50,014 nt of DNA from an uncultured Clostridia bacterium (lineage in GTDB: Bacteria > Bacillota > Clostridia > TANB77 > CAG-508): contig CANQHI010000006.1 of assembly GCA_947623725.1 (NCBI GenBank), forward strand, positions 1 through 50,014, in the 5' to 3' direction. A model generated the notes under the pieces. It made no database searches and had not been told where the DNA came from. It saw only the letters and a program-made list of their open reading frames with translations. Shown here piece by piece: positions 9,539-18,681 of this stretch (the first letter of the stretch is position 1; the number at the start of each line of letters is the position of its first letter). The position numbers and the translations under genes were made by a program.

Positions 9539-9869
9539 TTTAATTAATCCTTTCTAAAAAATTTATAAACATACTACTAGTCAAAAAAACATATTTTTTT
9601 CATAGCATTTTTATAATTTTAGTATATCCTTAAAAATTTAAAATTATACAAATAAAAAAATAAATCGACTTTTTTTGATGTTAAATGCATGTCAAGTAAA
9701 TGTGATGTTACAATTCACAGCTAAAATAAAATAAACAAATGTGATTTAAAGCACAAAAATATTTTTATAAAAAATATTTATTTTTTTTATGAAAAATGGT
9801 ATAATGTTATTTATGTAAATAAAAAATTTTTTGAACATTAAAAAATTAAATAAAAAGGAAAATCTAATT
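9539..9869. other. Divergent intergenic region
   Basis: This 331-base AT-rich region separates the minus-strand surface-protein gene from the plus-strand glycosyltransferases. A TATAAT box at 9800-9805 could serve the plus-strand operon, but no good -35 box was found. An AGTATA at about 9618 could be a minus-strand -10 for the surface protein. No further structure seen. Confidence 0.4.
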
Positions 9870-10877
9870 ATGAAAAAAATAATGTTTTTTAGACCAATGT
9901 TTTACATTGGAGGAACAGAAATAGCAATATTAAGTCTTGTAAGAAATTTAAAAGATTATGAAATATATATAGGATATACAGACAAAACATCTAATCGAGA
10001 ATTACTAGACAAGTATGCTAAATATGCTAAAGTTGTTTTTATTGATGAAAATTACAAACAAGAAATAGATACATTAGTTTTATGTTCTCCTTATAGAACA
10101 TCTCTAGAAATTAATGATAGAATTAAAAGAAATAAAACTATTTTGTGGTTTCATCATTTTGGAAATAGAGAAGATTCGATTTTCTCAGATGATTTATTAT
10201 ATGATGTAATAGATGAAATTGTTGCAGTAAGTGAAACTTGCAAAAAAATAATGCTTAAGCAAAATTATGCTAGTAAAATAAAAAATAAAATAAAAGTTAT
10301 TTATAATATTATTGATGTTAAGGATATTATAGAAAAATCAAACGAACCAATTGATTTGGAATTATCAGATGAATTAAACATTGTTTCTGTTGGACGAGTT
10401 TGCTATGAAAAAGGTTTTGAAAGACAACTGATGCTTGCAAAATTATTAAAAAAGCATAATATAAATTTTAAATGGTACATTATAGGTGGAAACTATTATG
10501 AACATATTGAAAAAGAAATAAGAGATAAATATGAAGAACTAAAAGAAAACTTTGTATTTACAGGATTTTTAGATAATCCATACAATATTATAAAAAAGTG
10601 TGACTATCTAACACTTTTAAGTGATAATGAAACTTGGGGATTAGTATTGACAGAAGCTAAAGTTTTAGGAGTTCCTTGTATTGTAACTGATTTTGAAGTT
10701 GCTTATGAACAAATTTTAGACAATAAAACCGGAATAATTTTGAGTAGAGATAATATAGAAAGTTATGAAGATAAAATTGATTTAATTGTAAAAAATAAGC
10801 AAATTTATAAAGACAACTTGAAAAACTTTAAATGGTCAAATGATAAAACATTAAAAAGATGGGCAAAAATACTATAG
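9870..10877 (+). CDS. GT4-type glycosyltransferase
   Basis: A 335-aa GT-B fold glycosyltransferase. The N-terminal half starts MKKIMFFRPMFYIGGTEIAI, with the Gly-rich acceptor-side loop of GT4 enzymes. The C-terminal half has the donor-binding motif region ETWGLVLTEAKVLGVPCIVT (EX7E type). No membrane segment, so it is cytoplasmic. I chose the ATG at 9870 because AAAAGGAAA lies just upstream; a TTG at 9831 would add 13 unlikely residues. It is followed 15 bases later by a GT2 gene, and the pair probably builds a wall or exopolysaccharide glycan or glycosylates a surface protein. Sugar specificity cannot be read. Confidence 0.85.
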   Translation: MKKIMFFRPMFYIGGTEIAILSLVRNLKDYEIYIGYTDKTSNRELLDKYAKYAKVVFIDENYKQEIDTLVLCSPYRTSLEINDRIKRNKTILWFHHFGNREDSIFSDDLLYDVIDEIVAVSETCKKIMLKQNYASKIKNKIKVIYNIIDVKDIIEKSNEPIDLELSDELNIVSVGRVCYEKGFERQLMLAKLLKKHNINFKWYIIGGNYYEHIEKEIRDKYEELKENFVFTGFLDNPYNIIKKCDYLTLLSDNETWGLVLTEAKVLGVPCIVTDFEVAYEQILDNKTGIILSRDNIESYEDKIDLIVKNKQIYKDNLKNFKWSNDKTLKRWAKIL

Positions 10878-10892
10878 AAGGAGATTAAAAGT

Positions 10893-11684
10893 ATGTGTAA
10901 ATTTTCAATTATAATTCCTAATTACAATAAAGGAGATTATATAAAAGAATGTTTAGAAAGTGTATTTAATCAAGATATACAAAAAGAAAAGTTTGAAGTT
11001 ATAGTAATTGATGATGGCAGTACTGATAATAGTGTAAATATTATAAAAGAATTTCCAGTTAAATTTTTTCAAACAAATAGAAAAGGTGCTGGTGGAGCTA
11101 GAAATGTAGGCTTAGACAATGCTAATGGAGAATATATCTTATTTTTAGATAGTGACGATTTTATTTCAAATAATCAGGTTTTGACAAAATTAGATAATAT
11201 TGCTAAAGGACAAGATGTTATATTTTTATCATATATAAAAAATGAATTTGGAAATATAACAGTACAGAATGAAGAAAGAAATTCTATTGCAGAAAAAATT
11301 GAAAAAACAAAATTTTTATCAGGACCTACAAAGTGTTATAGAAAAGATATTATAGGAAATACTAGATATACAGAATATACAGCTTATGAAGATGTTAATT
11401 TTACATTAGAATGCATGTGCAAATGTAAGACATTTGATTATTTAGATGAACCATATTTTACATATAGAAAAGTAAAAAATAGTAATACAACACAAGAAGT
11501 TTCAGGCAAAATAATGACTGATGTATTATTAGAAATCTTAAAATTATATTACTTATGTTTTGAATATCCACAATATAAAAATAATATATTAAATAGAATA
11601 AAATCAGACAGAATACCACTAAGATTAGATTTATTAAATGATTTAATTGAGAAAGGTGAAAATAATTTTAGAAAATATTTTTAA
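10893..11684 (+). CDS. GT2 family glycosyltransferase
   Basis: A 263-aa GT-A fold enzyme. It begins with FSIIIPNYNKGDYIKECLES, followed by VIVIDDGSTDNS (the nucleotide-binding DDGS region), NVGLDNANGEYILFLDSDD (the DxD metal site) and the family ED motif in YTAYEDVNFTLEC. No transmembrane segment follows, so it is a cytoplasmic enzyme of the teichoic-acid or capsule side-chain kind. AAGGAG lies 10 bases before the ATG. Co-transcribed with the preceding GT4 gene. Confidence 0.9.
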   Translation: MCKFSIIIPNYNKGDYIKECLESVFNQDIQKEKFEVIVIDDGSTDNSVNIIKEFPVKFFQTNRKGAGGARNVGLDNANGEYILFLDSDDFISNNQVLTKLDNIAKGQDVIFLSYIKNEFGNITVQNEERNSIAEKIEKTKFLSGPTKCYRKDIIGNTRYTEYTAYEDVNFTLECMCKCKTFDYLDEPYFTYRKVKNSNTTQEVSGKIMTDVLLEILKLYYLCFEYPQYKNNILNRIKSDRIPLRLDLLNDLIEKGENNFRKYF

Positions 11685-11690
11685 TAAAAA

Positions 11691-11742
11691 TTAACAAAAT
11701 TTGTTAAAAAAACTATTGCATTTTTAAAAATAAAGTTATAAT
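11691..11742 (+). promoter_or_regulatory. Palindrome and probable promoter of the sensor kinase gene
   Basis: TTAACAAAATTTGTTAA at 11691-11707 is a perfect palindrome. A TATAAT at 11737-11742 with TTGCAT at 11716-11721 gives a short 15-base spacing. The ribosome binding site and ATG of the kinase follow at 11775. The palindrome could be an operator or a weak terminator of the glycosyltransferase operon. Confidence 0.4.
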
Positions 11743-11774
11743 ATGGAATATATTACCAATAAAAGGAGAAAAAA

Positions 11775-13043
11775 ATGTTAAACGAACTAATATATAATCC
11801 ATTAAATGTAACTTTATTTTTTGTGCTTAACTTTCTAAATATACTAGTAGGAAATAAAATAATTATAAAATTATTAAAAAATAATGTAGAAAATAATGAA
11901 ACAAAATTACTTATAATTCAAGGAATTTTAACTTCTTTTGCAAAATTACTTCAATTTAATTTGTATAGAATTATTAATATAGCTATTGATTTGATTTTGT
12001 ATAATAAAATTTTAAAACTTAAATCTGAGAAGCTATATTTAGCAATAATATTTAATTTAATAATAACAACAATTTCTGAAAGTATTATTATTGTTGACCT
12101 AAATTTGATTTTAGCAGGATTAACTGAATTGGCAATAAAAACAATCATATATATAATAATTAGATTTAGCAAGTTAAATATAGATTTCAAAGAAACCTTA
12201 AATGAAAAACGAAAATTAAAAATTGATATAATTAGTTTCATTTCAATTTTTGTTATAATCTTTTCAAAAATTAAAATAATGAATGACTTTAATAAAATAA
12301 GTATATATGTTTATTTACTTATAAATCTTTTCATTGTTGCATATTTGACTGTTTTAGTAAAATGCATTTTATTAAGCTTGAGTAAAGAAAGTGCAATAGA
12401 AGAAATTGAAAATCTTGAAGGAAGCAATAAAAGACTTCAAGAAAATTATGATGATGTAAGAGCATTTAAACATGACTTTAATAATATAATACAGGGAATA
12501 GGTGGGTACATTGTGGCAAAAGATTTTGAAGGACTTGAAAAAATGTATAAATCTATTTCGAAAGAATGTCAGCAAATTAACAATAAGCAAAGTATTAATA
12601 GTGAAATCATTAATAATCCAGCAATATTAAATTTAATAAATAATAAAATAAAATTAGCTGAACAAAGTGGAGTAGAACTTAGAGTACAAGTATATATTGA
12701 TCTAAATTCACTAAATGTTTCTAGTTATGATTTATGTAGGATGCTTGGCATATTACTTGATAATGCAATAGAAGCAAGTTGTGGATGTGATGAAAAAATA
12801 ATTACTATAAAATTTTTAAAAGATAAATTTAATAATCGTAATTTAATAATAATTGAAAATCCATATAAAAATTATTTGATAGATGTAAAAAAGATTTATC
12901 AAAAAGGTTTTTCGAGTAAAAAAGATAAAGTTTCACATGGCTTAGGTTTATGGAAAGTAAAGCAAATTCTTAAGAAAAATAAAAACTTACAAATTTATAC
13001 TAGCAGGGGAAAATTATTTAAACAGCAACTTGAAATTTATTAA
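11775..13043 (+). CDS. AgrC-like GHKL sensor histidine kinase, orphan
   Basis: A 422-aa membrane kinase. About six hydrophobic segments fill residues 10-200. They are followed by a coiled linker, the His-containing motif VRAFKHDFNNIIQGIGGYI, the GHKL ATPase N-box LCRMLGILLDNAIEAS and the G box HGLGLWKVKQIL. The layout matches the HPK10/AgrC group, which senses peptide signals in the membrane and phosphorylates a LytTR regulator. No response regulator and no AgrB/AgrD lie nearby, so the partner must be elsewhere. AAAAGGAG precedes the ATG. Ligand unknown. Confidence 0.85.
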   Translation: MLNELIYNPLNVTLFFVLNFLNILVGNKIIIKLLKNNVENNETKLLIIQGILTSFAKLLQFNLYRIINIAIDLILYNKILKLKSEKLYLAIIFNLIITTISESIIIVDLNLILAGLTELAIKTIIYIIIRFSKLNIDFKETLNEKRKLKIDIISFISIFVIIFSKIKIMNDFNKISIYVYLLINLFIVAYLTVLVKCILLSLSKESAIEEIENLEGSNKRLQENYDDVRAFKHDFNNIIQGIGGYIVAKDFEGLEKMYKSISKECQQINNKQSINSEIINNPAILNLINNKIKLAEQSGVELRVQVYIDLNSLNVSSYDLCRMLGILLDNAIEASCGCDEKIITIKFLKDKFNNRNLIIIENPYKNYLIDVKKIYQKGFSSKKDKVSHGLGLWKVKQILKKNKNLQIYTSRGKLFKQQLEIY

Positions 13044-13250
13044 TCTTTGTAATTACTATGCAATAATTATTTTTTTTATAAAATATATAATGAAAAATTC
13101 AATAAAGTAAAAATGATTTGAATATAATCTTGTTTTTTTCATAATATTAGGTATATAATAAAAAGGTAAAATAATGTTTTAATTAAAACGATATTTTAAA
13201 ATTGTTAGTTCTTGAATAGAAAAAGAACGAAGCCATAAAGGAGAGTACTT

Positions 13251-14751
13251 ATGGAACTTAAAAATATTTTAATGGGTATACAAGGATTAAAAGCAAAAGG
13301 AAATTTAGAACTTGATATACCTCATATTGCTAGTGATTCACGAGAGATAAAGGAAGGAGATTTATTTATAGCTGTAAAAGGCTTTGATGTAGATGGACAC
13401 GACTATATTGAAAATGCTATAAAAGCGGGAGCAAAAGCAATTCTATTAAATGAAGATAGAGCAAAGGACTTCATGAAAGTTATACCAGAAAATGTTACGA
13501 TATTAGCAGCACCTGATACAAGAATTGCAATGGCTAAAAGTGCTTGCAACTTTTATGATAATCCATCAAGAAAATTACAGTTAATAGGAGTAACAGGTAC
13601 AAAAGGAAAAACAACAACTACATTTATGATAAAAGAAATTTTACATAGACAAGGAATAAAGACAGGACTTATAGGAACTATTGCAACATATATTGATGAT
13701 AAAAAATTAGAAGATAGTGATAGAACAACTCCAGATAGCATAAAATTACAAAGTTTATTTGCAAAAATGGTAGAAGAAAATTGCAAAGCAGTTGTTATGG
13801 AGGTATCATCACAAAGTCTTAAATTACATAGAGTAGACGGATGTGATTTTAATATAGGTGTATTTACAAACTTTTCAGAAGATCATATTAGTGAAAAAGA
13901 ACATCCAAATATGGAAGATTATTTTAATTCAAAAGCAAAATTATTTGAAATGTGTCCAGTTGGATTTATAAATATAGATGATTATAATGTAATAAGATTA
14001 CCAAAACTAGTTCCAGACTGTGACATAAAAACTTATGGAATTGATAATGAATGTGATGTACTTGCAAAAGATATTACAATCACAAATTCTTATGTTGATT
14101 TTAGAGTAAAATTAAATGGAAAAAATGAGAGAATAAAAACATTTATACCAGGAAGGTTTAGTGTATATAATAGCTTAGCTGCAATATGTGTTGCAGAAAA
14201 ATTAGGATGCGATACAGAAAATATAAAGTCAGCTTTAGAAGAAGTTAGAGTTCCAGGAAGAAGTGAACTTGTAGATAATAAATTAGATTTAACAATAATG
14301 CTAGATTATGCACATTCGCCAGAAAGCTTGCAAAGTATTCTTCAAGCAGTTAAGGCATATACAAGAGGAAGAGTTATATCAGTATTTGGTTGTGGAGGAG
14401 ATAGAGATCCACGGAAAAAGACCAATTATGGGTGAAATATCTGGAAGAATTGCTAATTATTCAATAATTACATCAGATAATCCACGTACAGAAGATCCTG
14501 ATTCGATAGTAAAACAAATTGAAGAAGGAATAAAAAAGACAAAAGGTAAATATGAATGTATAGTAAATAGAACAGAAGCAATCAAAAAAGCTATAATGAT
14601 GGCAAACAAAGAAGACATTATTGTTTTAGCAGGAAAAGGACACGAAACATATCAAGAAATTAATCATGTAAAAAATCCTTATGATGAAAGAATAATAGTA
14701 AGAGATTTAGTAGATGAAATTATTGAAGAAAGAAGTAAGACAAATAAATAA
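13251..14751 (+). CDS. murE: UDP-MurNAc-tripeptide synthetase MurE, with +1 frameshift at CGG
   Basis: MurE adds the third residue to UDP-MurNAc-dipeptide in the cytoplasm. The zero frame (13251-14435) covers the N-terminal domain and the ATPase P-loop GVTGTKGKTTTT (about 113-124), then reaches GCGGDRD and stops shortly after CGG at 14412-14414. The +1 frame continues with KRPIMGEISGRIANY, SDNPRTEDPDS and GKGHETYQ to 14751. Skipping the C of CGG gives GDRD-PG-KRPIM, which has the family spacing exactly (E. coli has DKGKRP) and a 499-aa protein of normal length. DNPR indicates meso-diaminopimelate specificity. MurE is normally essential and no second copy is seen here, so the shift must be efficient if the sequence is correct. 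First gene of murE-mraY-ftsW-murG. Confidence 0.9.
14412..14414 (+). other. CGG +1 frameshift site in murE
   Basis: Zero-frame codons are CCA CGG AAA, with a stop six codons later. Skipping the C gives CCA GGA AAA AGA (Pro-Gly-Lys-Arg) and joins the conserved C-terminal domain. Confidence 0.85.
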
Positions 14752-14887
14752 AAATAATATGAGAAAATAAAGATAAATAAAAGAATAAAGATAAATAAAA
14801 AGAAATAAAGATGAATAAAGAGAAATAATAAAAAATTATATAAAAAAAATTAAGATTAATCTAACCGAGATTTAAGGGGGAAAACTA
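14752..14887 (+). repeat. Low-complexity AAATAAAGATAAA tract before mraY
   Basis: The spacer contains degenerate repeats of AAATAAAGATAAA/AGAAATAAAG. Similar A-rich tracts follow mraY and lie upstream of topA. The mraY ribosome binding site AAGGGGG is at its end. Probably an unstructured mRNA spacer created by slippage. Confidence 0.6.
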
Positions 14888-15865
14888 ATGAGCTTTCAAA
14901 TAAAGATATTGCTATTATCCTTTGCTGTTAGTGTAATCATATCAATAATAGTAATACCTACATTAAGAAAATTAAGAGTTGGACAGTCGGAAAGAGAAGA
15001 TGGACCTAAAAGCCATCTTAGAAAAAAAGGTACAACAACAATGGGTGGACTTATTTTAATAATATCTACATTATTGTTAAGTGCATTTTTATATATTGAT
15101 TATTCTGCAGATGAACCAGAGATAGCTACACGATTATTGCCGATGATATTTGTTACAATAGGATTTGGAATTATAGGTTTTATTGATGATTTTAAAAAAG
15201 TAATATTAAAAAACACAGATGGAATTAAACCAAAAACAAAAATGATTGGACTTTTTCTAATATCACTAATTTATGTTTTAATGTTAGTATTTCAATTTAA
15301 AAATGGAACAGACATCTATATTCCTTTTATAAAACAATATATAACCCTACCAGTATGGATTTATATTCCTTTTGCAATTGTAGTAATTTTAGGAACAACA
15401 AATGCAGTAAATTTAACAGATGGAATAGACGGACTATCAACAAGTATAACAACAATAATTTTAACTTGTCTTACAGTAATTTCAATAATTTGGGGAGTAA
15501 AGGAAACAACAATTTTTGGATGTATAGTAATAGGATCAGGATTAGGATTTTTGTTATTTAATTTGCATCCAGCACATATATTTATGGGAGATACAGGATC
15601 CTTACTGCTTGGTGGTGCGATTGCAGGAATTTCACTATTTCTTAAATTACCATTATTATTACTTATAATTGCGATAGTTCCAATTGTAGAAACATTATCT
15701 GTTATATTACAAGTTGCATATTATAAAAAGACAAAGAAAAGATTATTTAAAATGGCTCCAATTCATCATCATTTTGAAATGATGGGATGGAAAGAAAATA
15801 AAATAGTTTCAACATTTAGCATAATAACACTTATTGCATCAGTAATAGGAATATTAGTAATATAG
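14888..15865 (+). CDS. mraY: Phospho-N-acetylmuramoyl-pentapeptide transferase
   Basis: A 325-aa polytopic membrane enzyme that transfers phospho-MurNAc-pentapeptide to undecaprenyl phosphate, making lipid I. Visible motifs are the FIDDFKK aspartate pair, NAVNLTDGIDGLS (catalytic Asp region), FMGDTGSLLLGG and APIHHHFEMMGWKE near the C-terminus. About ten hydrophobic helices are present, and the length is normal for the family. The ribosome binding site is AAGGGGG, 8 bases before the ATG. It lies between murE and ftsW; murF, murD and other dcw genes that usually flank it are absent. Confidence 0.96.
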   Translation: MSFQIKILLLSFAVSVIISIIVIPTLRKLRVGQSEREDGPKSHLRKKGTTTMGGLILIISTLLLSAFLYIDYSADEPEIATRLLPMIFVTIGFGIIGFIDDFKKVILKNTDGIKPKTKMIGLFLISLIYVLMLVFQFKNGTDIYIPFIKQYITLPVWIYIPFAIVVILGTTNAVNLTDGIDGLSTSITTIILTCLTVISIIWGVKETTIFGCIVIGSGLGFLLFNLHPAHIFMGDTGSLLLGGAIAGISLFLKLPLLLLIIAIVPIVETLSVILQVAYYKKTKKRLFKMAPIHHHFEMMGWKENKIVSTFSIITLIASVIGILVI

Positions 15866-16030
15866 AATAGAAATATAAAAAAATAAAGATAAGATAAAAT
15901 AGAAAAAAATATATAAAAAAAAGATAAGATAAAAAATAGAAAAAGAAAAAAATATAAAAAATAAAGATAAAACAAAAAATAGAAATAGAAAGATAAAAAA
16001 TATAAATGTAAATATAAAATGTGAGCTAAT
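15866..16030 (+). repeat. Low-complexity A-rich tract between mraY and ftsW
   Basis: Repeats of AAAAAATAGAAA/AAATAAAGATAAAA type make up most of the spacer. They share composition with the tract before mraY. No ORF or hairpin seen. Confidence 0.6.
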
Positions 16031-16074
16031 AAATTTTTATGTTAAAGTAAAGTATTTTTGAGAAAGGAGTAAAG

Positions 16075-17331
16075 ATGCAGAAAAAAAATATGAACACAAA
16101 GCAAGCTTCTAAAAAAGCAAGCAATATTAATAATGTGAGAAATACTAAAAGTCAAAAAGCTAAAAGAAATGTGCAAAATATCAGAACAACATCAAGTGTT
16201 AGCAAAATAGCACAATTTAAGCTTCCAAATAGAATTGATATGCCTTTACTTATAGTAGTTCTTATATTAGTTGCATTTGGAATTGTCATGGTTCTTTCTG
16301 CAAGTGCTCCATCATCATTAGCTGAAACAGGAAAGATTTATAGTTATGTTAAAATGCAAGGCATAGCAGCAATACTTGGTTTAGCCGTAATGATATTTTT
16401 ATCAAAAGTTGATTATAAAATTTATAAAAGATTTTATAAATTAATATATTGGTTTTCAGTTCTAATTTTACTTTCAGTTTTAACTCCATTAGGAAGAGAA
16501 ACAGCAGGGGCTAGAAGATGGATTTACATAGGTGTTCAAATGCAACCATCAGAAATAACTAAGATAGGACTAATCATTTATTTAGCAGGATATTTTACAG
16601 ACAGTAAAAATAAAACAGATAGTCTTTGGGGAGGTTGTATAAAGCCAATCATAGCAGTAGCAATACCAATATTTATATTATATAAAGTTCAAAATCACTT
16701 AAGTGCAGGAATTATTATAGGATTAGTTGCACTAATAATGATAATTATAAGTGGTTGTCAATTAAAGTATTTAGCAGAAATGGCTGGTTTTGCTTGCATG
16801 GGATTAGTAGGAGCATTGGTCATATTTAAAGATAAAATATCTGGAGGATTTAGATCGGATAGAATTGTGGCATGGCTTCATCCTTGGGAAGATACAAGTG
16901 GAACTTCATATCAGACAGTACAAGGATTATATGCAATAGGTTCTGGAGGATTATTTGGTGTTGGGCTTGGTAAAAGTAAGCAAAAATATTTATACATACC
17001 AGAAGCACACAACGACTTTATTTTCGCTATACTTGCAGAAGAATTAGGATTTGTAGGTTGTTTTTTAGTAATAGCACTTTTTGCAATATTAGTAATAAGA
17101 GGAATATTAATAGCAATTAGAGCGGAAGATATGTTTGGTAGTTTACTTGTAACAGGAATAATTGCTCAGATTGCAATACAAGTATTATTTAATATAGCTG
17201 TTGTAACTAATACAATTCCAAATACAGGAATATCACTTCCATTCTTAAGTTATGGTGGAAGTTCTTTGATAATATTGTTAGCTAGTATAGGAGTTGTACT
17301 TAATATATCGCGTACAGCTAAAAAGATTTAA
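16075..17331 (+). CDS. ftsW: FtsW/SpoVE-type peptidoglycan glycosyltransferase
   Basis: A 418-aa SEDS-family protein that polymerises lipid II with a partner class B PBP. A basic, probably cytoplasmic N-terminal extension of about 55 residues is followed by ten helices. SEDS features include GARRWIYIG, QPSEITKIG, the extracellular loop with YQTVQGLYAIGSGGLFGVGLG, the PEAHNDFIFAILAEELGF motif and the final LPFLSYGGSSLI. The downstream murG is usual for ftsW or spoVE, so either a division or a spore-cortex role is possible. AAAGGAG lies 8 bases upstream of the ATG. Confidence 0.93.
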   Translation: MQKKNMNTKQASKKASNINNVRNTKSQKAKRNVQNIRTTSSVSKIAQFKLPNRIDMPLLIVVLILVAFGIVMVLSASAPSSLAETGKIYSYVKMQGIAAILGLAVMIFLSKVDYKIYKRFYKLIYWFSVLILLSVLTPLGRETAGARRWIYIGVQMQPSEITKIGLIIYLAGYFTDSKNKTDSLWGGCIKPIIAVAIPIFILYKVQNHLSAGIIIGLVALIMIIISGCQLKYLAEMAGFACMGLVGALVIFKDKISGGFRSDRIVAWLHPWEDTSGTSYQTVQGLYAIGSGGLFGVGLGKSKQKYLYIPEAHNDFIFAILAEELGFVGCFLVIALFAILVIRGILIAIRAEDMFGSLLVTGIIAQIAIQVLFNIAVVTNTIPNTGISLPFLSYGGSSLIILLASIGVVLNISRTAKKI

Positions 17332-17387
17332 TTGATTATTAATAATGTAATAAGTAATTCTAAAAATATTTTAAAAGGAGAAAAGGT

Positions 17388-18503
17388 TTGAAAGTAGTAA
17401 TTGCAGCTGCTGGTACAGGTGGGCATATAAATCCAGGAATAGCAATAGCAAATAAAATTAAAGAAGAAGAACCTGATTCTGAAATTATTTTCATAGGTAC
17501 TGGAAAGAAATTAGAGAAGGATTTAACATCAAGAGCAGGTTATGAATTAAAAGCAATAGATGCTTATGGATTTAGTAGAAAAATAAGTTTAGAAAATATT
17601 AAAAAAACTATAAAAACACTAAAGGGATTTAAACAAGCAAAAAAAATATTAGAAGAATTTAAACCTGATGTTGTAATTGGTACAGGTGGTTATATTTGTG
17701 GAGCAGTTATATCATCTGCACATAAATTAAAAATTCCAACAATGTTGCATGAAAGTAATGCATATCCAGGATTAGCTGTTAAAATGCTAGTTAAAAAGAC
17801 AGACACAATTTTATTAGGAATAGAAGAAACAAAAAATAATTTAAAAAATGCTAAAAGGTTAGTATATACAGGAACTCCTACAAAAGTTAAGCAAATTAGT
17901 TTGTCAGAAAATGAAAAAAATAAAATAAGAAGTGAATTAAACTTAAATTCTGATTTACCTTTAGTTTTTGCTTTTGGCGGAAGTCAAGGTGCAAAGGCTA
18001 TAAATAATGCAGTTGTGGAAATTGCAAAAAAGAAATTAAATGCTAATTATCAATTACTATTAGCAACAGGACAGGAACAATATGAAGGAGTTAAGCAAGA
18101 ACTTAAAGAAGCGGGATTTGATATAGATAATTTACAAAATATAAAAATTTGTCCATATATATATAATATAACAGAGATTTTGAGTATGGCAAATTTAGTT
18201 GTTGCAAGAAGTGGCGCAATGACATTAACAGAACTTGCAATAATGGGAAAACCAGCTATATTTGTTCCATTACCAAGTAGTTCATCAAATAGACAAGAAG
18301 ATAATGCAAGAGTGTTTGAAAAAAGAGGAGCTGCTAAAGTAATATTAAATAACGATTTGAATGGAGATAATTTAGATAAAGAAATTAATAGCATAGTAAC
18401 AGATAATGCATTACTTGATAAAATGGGCAAAGCAGCAAACAAGATGGCTGTTTATAATGCAGAAGATAGAATTTATGAAGAAATAAAAAAGGTGATACAT
18501 TAA
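17388..18503 (+). CDS. murG: Lipid II synthase MurG (GlcNAc transferase)
   Basis: A 371-aa GT28 enzyme that adds GlcNAc to lipid I on the inner membrane face. The N-terminal glycine loop is AAGTGGHINPGIAIA, and a second loop is VIGTGGYICGA. The UDP-GlcNAc site region includes FGGSQGAKAINNAV, ARSGAMTLTELAIMGKPAIFVPLP and NRQEDNARVFE. The start codon is TTG, with AAAAGGAG 7 bases upstream. Last gene of the murein group; ftsQ and ftsZ do not follow. Confidence 0.96.
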   Translation: MKVVIAAAGTGGHINPGIAIANKIKEEEPDSEIIFIGTGKKLEKDLTSRAGYELKAIDAYGFSRKISLENIKKTIKTLKGFKQAKKILEEFKPDVVIGTGGYICGAVISSAHKLKIPTMLHESNAYPGLAVKMLVKKTDTILLGIEETKNNLKNAKRLVYTGTPTKVKQISLSENEKNKIRSELNLNSDLPLVFAFGGSQGAKAINNAVVEIAKKKLNANYQLLLATGQEQYEGVKQELKEAGFDIDNLQNIKICPYIYNITEILSMANLVVARSGAMTLTELAIMGKPAIFVPLPSSSSNRQEDNARVFEKRGAAKVILNNDLNGDNLDKEINSIVTDNALLDKMGKAANKMAVYNAEDRIYEEIKKVIH

Positions 18504-18681
18504 ATATAAGTAAAACTTGCAAAAAAAATTATTATAAGTTAAAATAGTAAAGATTTTAATAAAATAAGTATAAATAAAAAATCAAAGCGAAAAATATAAT
18601 ATAAAAATCAAAATTACAAAAAGATTGAAGGTTTATAGGTAAAACCTTAAAAACCTAAATAATAAGACAAGGTAAATAATA

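Noticed and set aside
14412..14420. -1 slippage on the GGAAAAAG run in murE
   Set aside because: It would restore the frame but add one residue to the conserved GDRDxxKRP spacing, and it cannot explain hicA, spoIID or the LamG sites, which lack such a run. CGG skipping explains all six.
14308..14751. A separate gene starting inside murE
   Set aside because: Its first 35 codons are the out-of-frame reading of murE; only the part after the CGG is conserved MurE sequence. It is the second half of one gene. The same holds for 44062-44913 (comM), 48132-48935 (spoIID) and 36994-37230 (LamG gene).
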